Positions 46,789 to 56,519 of a stretch of 64,000 bases of DNA are shown in pieces. Within the stretch, counting starts at the first letter, position 1; each line of letters starts with the position of its first letter. The DNA comes from Methylocapsa aurea (GTDB lineage Bacteria; Pseudomonadota; Alphaproteobacteria; Rhizobiales; Beijerinckiaceae). The notes under the pieces were generated by a model, which was given only the letters and a program-made list of their open reading frames with translations, was not told the DNA's origin and ran no database searches. A program made the position numbers and the translations under genes. The stretch is from positions 1 through 64,000 of the forward strand of contig NZ_JQKO01000017.1 of NCBI RefSeq assembly GCF_000746085.1, in the 5' to 3' direction.

Positions 46789-48999
46789 ATGATGCGGCAA
46801 TATGAACTCGTCGATCGGGTGCGGCGCTATAATCCGCAAGCCGACGAAGTGTCGCTCAATCGCGCCTATGTCTATGCGATGAAGGCGCATGGCGCGCAAA
46901 AACGCGCCTCGGGCGACCCTTTTTTTTCGCATCCGCTCGAGGTCGCCGCGATCCTCACCGACATGAAGCTCGACGATGCGACGATCGTCGCGGCAGTCCT
47001 ACATGACACTATCGAAGACACGGATTCGACCCGGGAGGAAATCGACAGGCTGTTTGGCAGCGACATCGGCCGTCTTGTCGACGGACTGACCAAGCTGAAG
47101 AAGCTGGACCTCGTCTCGAAACGCGCGGCGCAGGCGGAGAATTTCCGCAAGCTTCTTCTTGCGGTGGCCGAAGACGTGCGCGTGCTTCTCGTCAAGCTCG
47201 CCGACCGGCTGCACAATATGCGCACGCTTCATTTCATGGCGCCGGAGAAGCGGGCCCGGATCGCCGAGGAAACCCTCGATATCTATGCGCCGCTCGCCGG
47301 TCGCATGGGCATGCAGGGCATGCGCGACGAACTCGAGGATCTGGCCTTTCGTCATCTGATGCCGGAGGCCTATGCGATGATCGAGGCGAGGCTCGAGGAT
47401 CTGCGCCGTAAGAATGGGAAGATCATCGCCACGATCGAGAAGGAGCTCGCCGACGAACTCGCCGCGCGCGGCATCCATGCCCATGTCGAAGGGCGCCAGA
47501 AACAGCCCTATTCCGTGTGGCGCAAGATGGAGCGCAAATCGATCGCCTTCGAGCAGCTTTCCGATATTTTCGGCTTCCGCGTCGTCGTCTCCAGCGTTGA
47601 GGATTGCTATCGCGTCATCGGCGTCGTGCATACCAAATGGGCCGTCGTTCCCGGCCGTTTCAAGGACTATATTTCGACCCCGAAGCAGAATGACTATCAA
47701 TCGATTCATACGACCGTCGTCGGTCCGGGCCGTCAGCGGGCTGAACTCCAGGTGCGGACGGAGGCGATGCAGGACATCGCCCGCAACGGCATCGCCGCGC
47801 ATGCGCTCTACAAGGATGGGCGCGTCGCCGATCGGGAAACGCTGACCAACGAGAGCCGCGCCTATCAATGGCTGCGCCGAACCATCGCTCTGCTGGCCGA
47901 GGGCGATACGCCCGAGGAGTTTCTCGAACATACCAAACTCGAACTGTTCCACGACCAGGTGTTTTGTTTCACCCCGAAAGGCCGCTTGATCGCCTTGCCG
48001 CGCGGCGCGACGCCGATCGATTTCGGCTATGCGGTGCATACCGACGTCGGCAATTCGGCCGTCGGCGCGAAGATCAATGGACGGCATGCGCCGCTGCTGT
48101 CCGAATTGCAAAATGGCGATGAGGTCGAGATCGCGCGAGCCGAAGGGCAGGCGCCGCCGGCGGTTTGGGAATCCCTTGTCATTACCGGCAAGGCGCGCTC
48201 GGCGATCAGGCGGGCGACGCGCGACGCCGTGCGCGCGCAATATGCCGGCCTCGGGCGGCAGATCGTGGCGCGCGCGTTTGAGCGCGCTGGCAAGCCCTAC
48301 ACCGAAGACAAGCTGAAAAATGTTCTTCCAAGGCTTGCGCGGGCCAGCGTCGAGGACGTGCTCGCCGCGGTCGGGCGGGGCGAAATGTTCTCGGGCGACG
48401 TCGTCAAGGCGGTGTACCCGGAGTTCATGGAAGAACGCAAGGCGGTCGCGCCCCGCCCGCGCGGCGAGGCCGGCTGGTTCGGTCTCAAGAAGGCGGCGAG
48501 CTTGGTGTTCAAGATCCCCGGCGAAGGGGTTAGCGAGCATGCCGCCAAGTCAATCCCCATTCGCGGTCTTCAGGGCGATCTTCCTGTCCGTTTCGCGCCG
48601 AATGGCGGCGCCGTTCCCGGCGATCGCATCGTCGGCATTCTGACGCCAGGCGAGGGAATTACGATCTATCCAATTCAATCCCCCGATCTCACCGCATTCG
48701 ACGAACAGCCCGAACGCTGGCTTGACGTGCGGTGGGATATCGAGGATGGCCGCCAGGATTTTTTTCCGGCGCGAATCGTGATAACCGCGATCAATGAACC
48801 TGGCACCTTGGGGACCATCGCGACGGTGATCGGCGACCACTCCGCCAATATCGATAATATCGTCATCAAGGCGCTTACAGCCGATTTCCGCGAAATGATT
48901 GTCGACATCGAAGTCAATGACTTGAAGCATTTGAACGCAATCATTTCGAATTTGCGGGCGCGGCCCGTGGTCAGCAAGGTCGAGCGGGTGAACGGATAG
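46789..48999 (+). CDS. rsh: Bifunctional (p)ppGpp synthetase/hydrolase
   Basis: Makes and degrades the stringent-response alarmone, 736 residues. Domain order: HD hydrolase (residues 25-180) with FFSHPLEVAAIL, VLHDTIEDT and KLADRLHNMRTL, all metal ligands present; RelA/SpoT synthetase (240-360) with YSVWRKMERKS, FKDYISTPKQNDYQSIHTTV and ELQVRTEAMQDIA; TGS domain (about 390-450, FCFTPKGRLIALPRGATPIDFGYAVHT); C-terminal ACT domain (VITAINEPGTLGTIATVIGDHSANI). Both activities look intact. Start ATG 46789 or 46792. The stop abuts the pdxJ start directly. Confidence 0.97.
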   Translation: MMRQYELVDRVRRYNPQADEVSLNRAYVYAMKAHGAQKRASGDPFFSHPLEVAAILTDMKLDDATIVAAVLHDTIEDTDSTREEIDRLFGSDIGRLVDGLTKLKKLDLVSKRAAQAENFRKLLLAVAEDVRVLLVKLADRLHNMRTLHFMAPEKRARIAEETLDIYAPLAGRMGMQGMRDELEDLAFRHLMPEAYAMIEARLEDLRRKNGKIIATIEKELADELAARGIHAHVEGRQKQPYSVWRKMERKSIAFEQLSDIFGFRVVVSSVEDCYRVIGVVHTKWAVVPGRFKDYISTPKQNDYQSIHTTVVGPGRQRAELQVRTEAMQDIARNGIAAHALYKDGRVADRETLTNESRAYQWLRRTIALLAEGDTPEEFLEHTKLELFHDQVFCFTPKGRLIALPRGATPIDFGYAVHTDVGNSAVGAKINGRHAPLLSELQNGDEVEIARAEGQAPPAVWESLVITGKARSAIRRATRDAVRAQYAGLGRQIVARAFERAGKPYTEDKLKNVLPRLARASVEDVLAAVGRGEMFSGDVVKAVYPEFMEERKAVAPRPRGEAGWFGLKKAASLVFKIPGEGVSEHAAKSIPIRGLQGDLPVRFAPNGGAVPGDRIVGILTPGEGITIYPIQSPDLTAFDEQPERWLDVRWDIEDGRQDFFPARIVITAINEPGTLGTIATVIGDHSANIDNIVIKALTADFREMIVDIEVNDLKHLNAIISNLRARPVVSKVERVNG

Positions 49000-49770
49000 A
49001 TGTGCGGATCGCGCGCCTTGCGCCTCGGCGTCAACGTCGATCATGTTGCGACATTGCGCAATGCGCGCGGCGGGACTTTTCCCGATCCGCTGCGCGCCGC
49101 GCTCCTTGCGATCGAGGCTGGCGCCGACGGAATCACGGCGCATCTGCGCGAAGACCGGCGCCACATCAATGATGACGACATGGCGCGGATCAAGGCCGTC
49201 ATTTCAAAGCCGCTCAATTTCGAAATGGCGGCGACGGAACTGATGCTCGATATCGCCCTCAAGACCAGGCCGCACGCGGTCTGCCTCGTGCCGGAGAAGC
49301 GGACGGAACGCACCACCGAGGGCGGCCTCGACGTCGTCGGCGGACATCATTATCTGAAGCCTTTCGCCTCCGAACTCGGACGCGTGGGGATCAGGGTCTC
49401 GCTCTTCATCGAGCCCACGATCGAGGCGATCGAAGCGGCGGTTTCGATCGGCGCGCCAGTTGTCGAACTCCACACCGGCGCTTGGTGCAATGCGCTGTCG
49501 CTTGGCGAGGAGATCAAAGCGGAACAGGAATTCGGCCGCCTCAAATCAGGCGCCGCGCACGCGGCCCTATGCGGCCTAGAGTGCCACGCCGGCCATGGCC
49601 TCGATTTCGATACGGCGCGCAAGATCGCCGGCCTGCCGCAGATCGTGGAATTAAATATAGGCCACTTTCTGATCGGCGAGGCGATTTTCATAGGTCTCGC
49701 CGCGGCCATCGCCAAGATGCGCGCCGCGATCGAGGCGGGGCGGGCGCAGGAGATGGCGAAGGCGCTCTAG
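49000..49770 (+). CDS. pdxJ: Pyridoxine 5'-phosphate synthase
   Basis: Last step of DXP-dependent vitamin B6 synthesis, 256 residues, TIM barrel. N-terminal [19 protein letters not shown], catalytic [21 protein letters not shown], and [18 protein letters not shown] match the family. ATG 49000 begins immediately after the rsh stop TAG with no base between, so translation is coupled. The stop TAG at 49768-49770 is also the CTAG end of a dispersed repeat. Confidence 0.97.
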   Translation: MCGSRALRLGVNVDHVATLRNARGGTFPDPLRAALLAIEAGADGITAHLREDRRHINDDDMARIKAVISKPLNFEMAATELMLDIALKTRPHAVCLVPEKRTERTTEGGLDVVGGHHYLKPFASELGRVGIRVSLFIEPTIEAIEAAVSIGAPVVELHTGAWCNALSLGEEIKAEQEFGRLKSGAAHAALCGLECHAGHGLDFDTARKIAGLPQIVELNIGHFLIGEAIFIGLAAAIAKMRAAIEAGRAQEMAKAL

Positions 49771-49894
49771 AGCATGATGCCGAAAAGTGGAAACCGGTTT
49801 TCGGACGACATCATGCTCTAACTCTTTGATGAGAGGCGGATTCAGACTTTGGACGAGATCGCGTTGCGATTCCGTCCAAAGTCATCCGGCTCTA
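49767..49894 (+). repeat. CTAG-bounded double-hairpin repeat, second sequence type
   Basis: It begins CTAGAGCATGATG at the pdxJ stop and ends GGCTCTAG. Hairpin 1 has arms AGAGCATGATG (49769-49779) and CATCATGCTCT (49809-49819) with inner CCGAAAA/TTTTCGG. Hairpin 2 has perfect 11-bp arms GACTTTGGACG (49845-49855) and CGTCCAAAGTC (49873-49883). The spacer TAACTCTTTGATGAG resembles the CAACCCTTTGAATCT spacer of the other type. The first hairpin belongs to a palindrome widespread in Hyphomicrobiales genomes, by my recollection. The remaining gap to 50308 holds nothing I can name. Confidence 0.85.
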
Positions 49895-50308
49895 GCATTC
49901 CATATTTTGGAGATTCTGAATCGCTGATGCTCTGCGCGCATCAGGGGTGATTATGTCATCGGTACGCTGGCGGACCCGGATGCGGTTCCAATCATTGATG
50001 AAGCCGGGTTTCTGAAGTAGGGCGAGGCCTCATCCGGCGTTGGGCGCCAATATAGCGGCCGGCCCGGCAAGATCGCCAACCGCAAGTTCGGCGCGTTCGC
50101 TGCTTATGCGTCTTGCATATCGGCGGCCGATCATCACAAATTTGTGCGCTGATCCCAACGGTCCTATTCCCGACATGTTTGGCGGCCATCACGTCTGTCG
50201 AAATCCGTTTGTTAACCTTTCAGCAAGGGTCGAGAGGTTCATAAGAGCCTTGATAGTCTCGCGGATCCTCACCTGGATAGACGCTCAATTTTGCAGAAGC
50301 GAAACCAT

Positions 50309-51469
50309 ATGCCGCTGGCGTTCTTGCGTGCTGCAGCGCGGCCCTGCGGCATCGCCGCGTGGTTGGCTTTCGCGGCTGCGCTCTTTGTTTCCGGCTGCGC
50401 CTCGTCGGGTCTCTCCGAGCTGACCGAAGCATCAATGGAGTCCCGCGCGCTTTCCGTCTTCGTCGTCTCGACCCGAAAGGGTGAGCGCGGCGCGGCGAGC
50501 GAGACAGGGGTGGAGGGCGGCGCGCGCGCGTCTCTGCAGATGATCGGCGTGCCGCCGGAGCATGCGCCGGGACAATTGGAGCGGCCTAGCTTTGGTTCAG
50601 AGGATCCGCGGAAACATTTTGTCGCGTTGAAGCGGCGCGGGCTCGACGAGGCCGCGTTTCTTTCAGAGCTTGCGACGCATATCTCCGGACGCATCGGCTC
50701 GAACCGCGACCTCCTGCTCTATGTGCATGGCTTCAACACAGGCTATGACGAAGCCCGGTTCAGGCTTGCCCAGATCGTCGCCGATGGGCGCTTCGGCGGC
50801 GTTCCGGTCCTGTTTACTTGGCCATCGGCCAACAGCCTTCTCGACTATGGGGCCGCCAAGGAAAGCGCCACCATTTCCCGCGACGCCTTGGCGCGGCTGA
50901 TCCATCAGCTGGCCGAGACGCCAGGCGTTGGCCGCCTGCATGTTCTCGCCCATTCGATGGGCGCCTGGCTCACCATGGAGGCCTTGCGCGAAAACGCCAT
51001 CGCCGGCAGTCCCGATCTCAACGGCCGGCTTGGCGAAGTCATGCTCGCGGCGCCGGACATCGATCTAAAAGTCTTCCGGCAGCAGCTGGCCCGGATCGAT
51101 CCGTCCCATGTCTCCGTTCTGGTCGCCTCCAACGATCGGGCGCTCTCGATTTCGCGGACGCTCGCCGGCGACCGCGCGCGTCTGGGCGCGCTCGACCCGA
51201 CCAATCCGAGCGAACGGGCGGCGCTCGAGGGGCTCGGCGTGAGAGTCTATGATCTTTCGCGCGAGTCGACCGAAATCATCGGCCATGGCACCTACGCCAA
51301 TGCGCCGCAGGTCGTGCGCACGATCGGCGCGCAGATTGCCGAACCGAGGCCCCAGGACGCCAGCGTCCAAGCCGTGCTCGGCGACAAGCCGGTCGATCCA
51401 AAAATCACGGCGGCTCCCCTGCCGCCTATCGTCGCCCCCTCAAGCGGCGCCGCTGCCCCTGCTCCGTAA
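50309..51469 (+). CDS. Lipoprotein alpha/beta hydrolase, DUF900 family
   Basis: About 386 residues. Signal peptide with lipobox (AWLAFAAALFVSGCASSG), then the DUF900 hydrolase core: LLYVHGFNTGYDEARFRLAQI (oxyanion region), GVPVLFTWPSANSLLDYGAAKESATIS, nucleophile elbow LHVLAHSMGAWLTMEAL (Ser in HSMG), and later Asp (MLAAPDIDL) and His (EIIGHGTYA). The C-terminal tail is Pro/Ala-rich. ATG 50309 was chosen over TTG 50291. It is likely anchored in the periplasm; the substrate is unknown. Confidence 0.88.
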   Translation: MPLAFLRAAARPCGIAAWLAFAAALFVSGCASSGLSELTEASMESRALSVFVVSTRKGERGAASETGVEGGARASLQMIGVPPEHAPGQLERPSFGSEDPRKHFVALKRRGLDEAAFLSELATHISGRIGSNRDLLLYVHGFNTGYDEARFRLAQIVADGRFGGVPVLFTWPSANSLLDYGAAKESATISRDALARLIHQLAETPGVGRLHVLAHSMGAWLTMEALRENAIAGSPDLNGRLGEVMLAAPDIDLKVFRQQLARIDPSHVSVLVASNDRALSISRTLAGDRARLGALDPTNPSERAALEGLGVRVYDLSRESTEIIGHGTYANAPQVVRTIGAQIAEPRPQDASVQAVLGDKPVDPKITAAPLPPIVAPSSGAAAPAP

Positions 51470-51939
51470 GTCCCGGCGCAGGAGTTGCTTGACAATTGCG
51501 ATGGAACCTTTCCGCTCGGCGCAAGTTAAAGAATTTACAGCCTTTTATGCATTTGCGGCGAAGCTTGGCGTTTGCGCTGGAGACAAGGTGCCGTTGGAGC
51601 GGCGACATATCTGTTCTATCGGGATCTTTTCTATAGAAAACTTGGCAATATTGTTTTTGCGGCGCAGGCATTCATGTCGGCTGAGATAGATGCTTTTGCA
51701 AATTTTATTTGCTTTTAGGCTAATTAGGCGCAGCTTCTGGCGTCGATCATCGCGGATGCGAAATGTTAAGGCGGATGTTGCTGCAATGCAGCACAACTAA
51801 TCTGCATTGACGTCACAATAAGTTTAGCATTAACGTTTAATATACTTTTTTGTCGCTTCGGTTCAGCTTACGTTAAGCGGCGATGGTGAATGCTCAATCT
51901 TGCATGCGAGATTCGATATGCGCGTAGAGTGAGGGTGTC
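51470..51939. other. 470-bp A/T-rich region without a supported gene
   Basis: The sequence from about 51640 to 51880 is clearly A/T-rich (TTTGCAAATTTTATTTGC, AATATACTTTTTTG) and precedes a small ORF. A 62-codon frame from ATG 51501 is possible but has no family resemblance. It most likely contains promoter DNA for the gene at 51940. Confidence 0.4.
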
Positions 51940-52221
51940 ATGTGTTTGATCGCGGAAATCGTCCACACGTGTTCGAATGAGAAAGTGGCCCAGGCCGCCG
52001 TCGCTTCGATCGGTTCGGATTTCGCCGGCAAAGTCGGCGCGACTGCGAGCGCGCACGGGATGTCGGTTGGCGCCTTTACGGCTCACACGGTGCTGCAATT
52101 CGACCGGATCCGCGGAGAGCAGCAACGCAAGGCCATTCATGAGGCAATGCGGGGTTCCGATCAGCCGATCTTGTCGGGCCTCCAGCATATTCTTCGCCCG
52201 GTTGTCGAAGCGAATATGTGA
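51940..52221 (+). CDS. Small protein of unknown function
   Basis: 93 residues, MCLIAEIVHTCSNEKVAQAAVASIGSDF and on to GLQHILRPVVEANM. Balanced composition, helical, no signal peptide or membrane segment, two Cys near the N-terminus. GGGTGTC precedes the ATG weakly. Codon use resembles the genes around it, unlike the A/T-rich DNA just upstream. I do not recognise a family. Confidence 0.6.
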   Translation: MCLIAEIVHTCSNEKVAQAAVASIGSDFAGKVGATASAHGMSVGAFTAHTVLQFDRIRGEQQRKAIHEAMRGSDQPILSGLQHILRPVVEANM

Positions 52222-52368
52222 ACTCTCGGCGGCTTAACCCCTTTCGACGCGCATGGTCGCCAATGCCGCGCGGTGCGTAAGGAGCCACCCGCGCGCTCAA
52301 GTCCACTCTGACGCGGCCATTCCTCCTCCGCCTGCGCACATCTGACGATAGCGCTTTACGGGTGGGAC

Positions 52369-52944
52369 TCACGCGTTTTCGCGGAATGGGTCGCCTTCAA
52401 GATGCTCATGCGTCTCAATCTCTTCGATGATCTTCGCCATGAAAGCGTCGAGATCAGCCGGCGAGCGGCTGGTGATGAGGCTATCGTCAACGACCACCTC
52501 CCTGTCGATCCATATGCCGCCGGCGTTTTCGATATCGGTCTTGATCGATCTCCAGGAGGTTAGCTGGCGACCCTCGACGACGTCAGCCTCGACCAGCAGC
52601 CAAGGCGCGTGACAAATCGCGGCCACGATCTTGCCGCAGTGCAGAAAGTCGCGGATGAGTTCAAGGGCGTCCTCATTGGTCCGCAAGGCGTCTGGATTCA
52701 TCTGCCCGCCAGGGAGGATCAAGCAGTGAAAATCGGCGGCGTCGACTGAGCTGATGGCGAGGTCGACATCGACGCTTTCCCCCCAATCCTTGTCTTTCCA
52801 TCCTCGGATTTGTGGGCCGTGCGGCGCCGCGATGAGCACGGAAGCGCCGGCGTCCTGCAATCTATGCAATGGCGTCAGAAGTTCCGATTGTTCGAATCCA
52901 TCCGTCGCCATGATAAGAACCTTCGCGGCGCGAATTGTCGGCAT
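52369..52944 (-). CDS. DJ-1/PfpI family protein
   Basis: 191 residues, class I glutamine-amidotransferase-like fold. The nucleophile is Cys in IVAAICHAPWLLVEADVV (ICHAP, the PfpI form with the adjacent His); FHCLILPGGQMNPDALR carries the second conserved loop, and DDSLITSRSPADLDAF the third. Members are proteases, deglycases or stress proteins. ATG 52944 has GGAGGAAG 3 nt upstream on the minus strand, a strong ribosome-binding site. It is a single gene. Confidence 0.93.
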   Translation of the reverse strand: MPTIRAAKVLIMATDGFEQSELLTPLHRLQDAGASVLIAAPHGPQIRGWKDKDWGESVDVDLAISSVDAADFHCLILPGGQMNPDALRTNEDALELIRDFLHCGKIVAAICHAPWLLVEADVVEGRQLTSWRSIKTDIENAGGIWIDREVVVDDSLITSRSPADLDAFMAKIIEEIETHEHLEGDPFRENA

Positions 52945-53090
52945 GATCTTCCTCCATGGAATGGATGAGAGGAAAACCAGCTGCGTGATGCAAGGTTCCA
53001 TCGGCGGACGAGCCAGAGTGGCGCAGGCGCGCCAACGGAACTTTACTTGAGGGGGGGCAGGGAGCTGGCGCGCCGAGTCCATGCGAGCCT

Positions 53091-53175
53091 GCTCGAACGC
53101 CTTGAACCGGAGCAAGTCCATTCTGACCAGATGGACCCCTCCGATGGGCAAGCGCTCTAACTGGAAAATGCTCTA
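53091..53175 (+). repeat. CTAG-type dispersed repeat, partial, after the DUF934 gene
   Basis: GCTCGAACGCCTTGAACC, GAGCAAGTCCATTCTGACCAG and AAGCGCTCTAA align in order with the reverse complement of the copy at 20118-20234. Then ATGCTCTAA follows, so on the minus strand the DUF934 stop is the TAG of TAGAGCAT. The first hairpin is missing. Confidence 0.65.
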
Positions 53176-53682
53176 ATTGCCGGTGCGGCGCGCCCAGGGC
53201 CGGGTCGACTCCGCGGCTTCAACGCCAAGGCCAGGCTGATAGAAAAGGCCGAGGCCGGGCCGGCGTCCGGCCGTGAGCAGCCGGACAGTCGCCGGGTCGC
53301 TGATTTCAAATGCATCGAAGCCGCAGCGGGCCAGCAATTGCAACTGATCGAACAGGATGTCGCCTACCGCCCGCAATTGCCCGCAAAAACCATAATCGCC
53401 GCGGATCTGATGCGCCATTGAGAAGCCGCGGCCATCGGAGAATTTGGGAAAATTGACGGCGACGAGGGCGAGGCGGGGAAGATCTTGCGCGATCGCTTGG
53501 ACCGCCGCGCCGGGCTCGAGCCGCAGGCCGATCGGAATATTGGCGGTCTCGAATTGTTCGCGCTTCTCTTGCCATTGCGGCAGCGTCAGGATGACTTTGC
53601 CATCGAGTGGAAACGCCTCGTCCGGCGCTGCGGATCGCCAGTCATCGGCGACGAATGCGTCATTGGTGAACAAGAATGCCAT
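53173..53682 (-). CDS. DUF934 family protein, sulfite reduction cluster
   Basis: About 169 residues (MAFLFTNDAFVADDWRS, FPKFSDGRGFSMAHQIRGDYGFCGQLRAVGDIL, QLQLLARCGFDAFEI). DUF934 proteins accompany the hemoprotein sulfite reductase and CysH in Alphaproteobacteria and other Proteobacteria; the exact role is not established, though assembly or electron supply for the reductase has been proposed. ATG 53682 lies 4 bp after the cysH stop. It is the last gene of the DUF2849-cysI-cysH-DUF934 operon. Confidence 0.92.
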   Translation of the reverse strand: MAFLFTNDAFVADDWRSAAPDEAFPLDGKVILTLPQWQEKREQFETANIPIGLRLEPGAAVQAIAQDLPRLALVAVNFPKFSDGRGFSMAHQIRGDYGFCGQLRAVGDILFDQLQLLARCGFDAFEISDPATVRLLTAGRRPGLGLFYQPGLGVEAAESTRPWARRTGN

Positions 53683-53686
53683 GTTC

Positions 53687-54466
53687 TTAGATGTCCGAAG
53701 CAGCATCGCGCGCGGGCGCGTCAAGCGGATGCGGGAGAGGTTGAGAAAGCGCTTGCGTATGCAGCCCGCATTCTAGCTTGCCTTTGTCGCGCCAGCGCCC
53801 GGCGCGCGCGTCTTCGCCCGGCTTCACCGGCGAGGTGCAAGGGATGCAGCCGATCGAGGGATAGCCTTTGGCGACGAGCGGGTGGCGCGGCAAGGCATGC
53901 GCATCGAGATAGCCGATCAGTTCGCGCGCGGACCAGCCGGCGAGCGGATTGACTTTGATGCGGCCTCCTTCGCCCTCGACCTCGAACAACGCCAGGGCAG
54001 CCCGCGTCGTCGCTTGAAAGCGCTTGCGGCCGGTGATCCAGGCGTCGAAACCTTCGAGCGCTTTGGCCAGCGGAGCGACCTTGCGAATCTCGCAGCAACG
54101 ATCCGGGTTGTTGGCCCAAAGGAAGGTTTCGGGATCTTCCTGCGCGAGCTGGTTTTGATCGGGTCCGATGTTGATCACGTTGCGGAGGTCAAGACGCGCG
54201 ATCAGCGCGTCGCGATAGGCGAGAGTCTCTGGAAAGAGGACCCCAGTGTCGATGAAAAGGACCGGCGCGGCTCTATCGATTTCTGCGACCATATGGAGCA
54301 GCACGGCGGATTCAGCGCCAAAGCTCGAGACAAGAGCGATCTTGCCGGGGAACAGATCCGCAATGACGAAACGAAGAAATTTCGCCGCATCCATCGCGGC
54401 GAATTTGGCCGACAGCCGGCTCGCGGCGTCGGCGTCCGCGAAAAGCGCCACATCAGTCGCGCTCAT
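53687..54466 (-). CDS. cysH: Phosphoadenylyl/adenylyl-sulfate reductase
   Basis: Reduces APS or PAPS to sulfite, about 259 residues. P-loop-like ALVSSFGAESAVLLHM; iron-sulfur Cys pairs RCCEIRKVAPL and IGCIPCTSPV, which mark the [4Fe-4S] type that usually uses APS; the catalytic Cys is in the C-terminal ECGLH. ATG 54466 overlaps the cysI end by 14 bp. Because of the cluster, APS reductase activity is the better guess. Confidence 0.94.
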   Translation of the reverse strand: MSATDVALFADADAASRLSAKFAAMDAAKFLRFVIADLFPGKIALVSSFGAESAVLLHMVAEIDRAAPVLFIDTGVLFPETLAYRDALIARLDLRNVINIGPDQNQLAQEDPETFLWANNPDRCCEIRKVAPLAKALEGFDAWITGRKRFQATTRAALALFEVEGEGGRIKVNPLAGWSARELIGYLDAHALPRHPLVAKGYPSIGCIPCTSPVKPGEDARAGRWRDKGKLECGLHTQALSQPLPHPLDAPARDAASDI

Positions 54467-56111
54467 AAAGCGCCTCCTTGAACGGCTCGATTCCAACCCG
54501 CCGGAAGGCGGCGAGAAAATCTTCGTCGCGCTCCTTGCGGACTTTCAAATAGGTGTCTACGACCGTCTCGATCGCATCGACGATTTCATCTGATGAAAAG
54601 CTGCGGCCGGTGATCGCGCCGACATTGCAGGTTTCGTCCGCCGAGCCGCCGAGCGTGATCTGATAGGCTTCGCCGCCGCTTTTATCGAGGCCGAGAATTC
54701 CGATATGGCCGACATGATGATGCCCGCAGGCATTGATGCAGCCCGAGATATTGATCTTGAGCTCGCCGATCTCCTCGGCTCGCGCGCCATCGCCGAAGCG
54801 TTCCGAAATGCGTTGCGCGACGGGAATCGAGCGCGCCGTCGCCAGCGCGCAATAGTCGAGGCCAGGGCAGGCGATGATGTCGGTCACGAGGCCTGTATTG
54901 GCGGTGGCGAGCCCATGTTCCTGAAGCGCGTCGAAGACTTGCGGCAAATCGTCCAGCGCGACATGCGCGAGGACGAGGTTCTGTTCATGCGCGACGCGAA
55001 TTTCGCTTTGCGAATAGGTTTCTGCGAGATCGGCCACGGCCTCCATCCATTCCGCGCTGGCGTCGCCGGGAATGCCGCCGATCGGCTTTAGCGATATCGT
55101 GACGATGCCATATCCCTGAACCTTATGCGGCGCGACATTTTGCGCAACGAAGCGGGCGAAGGCCGGATCCTTGGCCTTGCGCGCCGCGAGCGGAGCCGAG
55201 ACATCCGCGCGCGCGGGCAGGGCGGGGGGAGCGAAATAGGCGCGGATGCGGTCGATATCCGCCTGCGGCAAGGTCAGGGCCTCGTCGCGATGATCGGCGA
55301 ATTCGGCCTCGACGGCGGCGCGAATGGCCTCGGCGCCTTTTTCATGCACCAGAATTTTAATGCGCGCCTTATATTTATTGTCGCGTCGACCTTCGAGATT
55401 ATAGATCCTCAGCACTGCGTTGGTATAGGCGAGGAGATCGGCCTTCGGCAGAAAGTCGCGGATCTTATGCGCGACCAAAGGCGTGCGGCCAAGGCCGCCG
55501 CCGATATAGACGGAAAAGCCAACTTCGCCATCGGCGTTCCTGACGATCTGGTAGCCGATGTCATGCACCTGAATCGCGGCGCGATCCTTGGCCGCGCCAT
55601 TGACCGCGATCTTGAATTTGCGCGGCAGAAACGAATATTCCGGATGCAGCGAAGACCATTGCCGTAAAATTTCGGCGTAGGGGCGGGGATCTTCGATCTC
55701 GTCCGCGCTGGCGCCGGCGAATTGATCCGACGTGACATTGCGGATGCAATTGCCCGAGGTTTGAATCGCGTGCATTTCGACTTCGGCGAGTTCATTCAAA
55801 ATGTCGGGACAATCGGCGAGCGCCGGCCAGTTGAACTGAATGTTCTGCCGCGTCGTGAAATGGCCATAGCCTTTGTCGTAGCGCCGGGCGATGAAGGCGA
55901 GCTTGCGCAACTGCCGCGACGATAGCGTGCCGTAGGGAATGGCGACCCGGAGCATATAGGCGTGCAATTGCAGATAGACGCCGTTCATCAGCCGCAACGG
56001 TTTGAACTGGTCCTCGTCCAATTCGCCGGAAAGCCGGCGGGCGACCTGGTCGCGGAACTGCTCCACGCGGCCGGCGACAAAAGTTTTGTCGAATTCGTCA
56101 TAGAGGTACAT
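54453..56111 (-). CDS. cysI: Nitrite/sulfite reductase hemoprotein
   Basis: Six-electron reduction of sulfite to sulfide at a siroheme-[4Fe-4S] centre, about 552 residues. Ferredoxin-like half-domains and siroheme domains: YGHFTTRQNIQFNW, TSGNCIRNVTSDQFAG, VYIGGGLGRTPLV. Cluster Cys residues are in ACPGLDYCALA (C-x5-C) and SGCINACGHHHVGHIG (C-x3-C). ATG 56111 starts MYLYDEFD, the common start; an in-frame earlier codon would add 13 residues inside the upstream gene. Grouped with cysH, so sulfite is the likely substrate. Confidence 0.94.
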   Translation of the reverse strand: MYLYDEFDKTFVAGRVEQFRDQVARRLSGELDEDQFKPLRLMNGVYLQLHAYMLRVAIPYGTLSSRQLRKLAFIARRYDKGYGHFTTRQNIQFNWPALADCPDILNELAEVEMHAIQTSGNCIRNVTSDQFAGASADEIEDPRPYAEILRQWSSLHPEYSFLPRKFKIAVNGAAKDRAAIQVHDIGYQIVRNADGEVGFSVYIGGGLGRTPLVAHKIRDFLPKADLLAYTNAVLRIYNLEGRRDNKYKARIKILVHEKGAEAIRAAVEAEFADHRDEALTLPQADIDRIRAYFAPPALPARADVSAPLAARKAKDPAFARFVAQNVAPHKVQGYGIVTISLKPIGGIPGDASAEWMEAVADLAETYSQSEIRVAHEQNLVLAHVALDDLPQVFDALQEHGLATANTGLVTDIIACPGLDYCALATARSIPVAQRISERFGDGARAEEIGELKINISGCINACGHHHVGHIGILGLDKSGGEAYQITLGGSADETCNVGAITGRSFSSDEIVDAIETVVDTYLKVRKERDEDFLAAFRRVGIEPFKEALYERD

Positions 56112-56112
56112 G

Positions 56113-56424
56113 TCAGCTCCGCTCGGTCCGAGCCACTCGAGGTCCGGCATGTGGCGTGAAATCGATTGTCGGGCCGCGCGCTCGGATCGCGTCGCGCAGG
56201 CTCAAGGCGTTCAAGCCATTGTCGCCGGAGGCGACCTCCACCGCGAAGGGATCGACGATGAGATTGCGCTTTGCATCAATGCGGGCGGCGCCGAGCGCGG
56301 CTTCAACTTCCGCCTCGCTGGCGAGAATTTGCCCAAGGTCGATATTCTCGCGCCACGATCCGGCGCCCTCGAAATAGACCACGATTCCATCGGAGAGACG
56401 ATTTGCGGAAATGACTTTGGACAT
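56113..56424 (-). CDS. DUF2849 family protein
   Basis: 103 residues: MSKVISANRLSDGIVVYFEGAGSW and a middle with VIDA-like ARIDAKRNLIVDPFAVEVA. DUF2849 occurs upstream of cysI in Hyphomicrobiales. Function unknown. It is the first gene of the reductive operon and ends 1 bp before cysI. It often follows cysG; cysG is not in this window. Confidence 0.88.
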   Translation of the reverse strand: MSKVISANRLSDGIVVYFEGAGSWRENIDLGQILASEAEVEAALGAARIDAKRNLIVDPFAVEVASGDNGLNALSLRDAIRARGPTIDFTPHAGPRVARTERS

Positions 56425-56504
56425 GGCTCGTTTGAGGCGTTGGCAAAGGGTGAAGGCGCATATAGAGCATATAACAGCGTTTGGCGAGGATTAAAGATTT
56501 AATA

Positions 56505-56519
56505 ACATAACTAATATGT
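56505..56519. promoter_or_regulatory. Inverted repeat in the divergent cys promoter region
   Basis: ACATA-ACTAA-TATGT in a very A/T-rich stretch of 238 bp between the divergent DUF2849-cysI and cysT operons. The spacing and position suit binding of a LysR-type regulator such as CysB, but I have only the symmetry to go on. Confidence 0.3.
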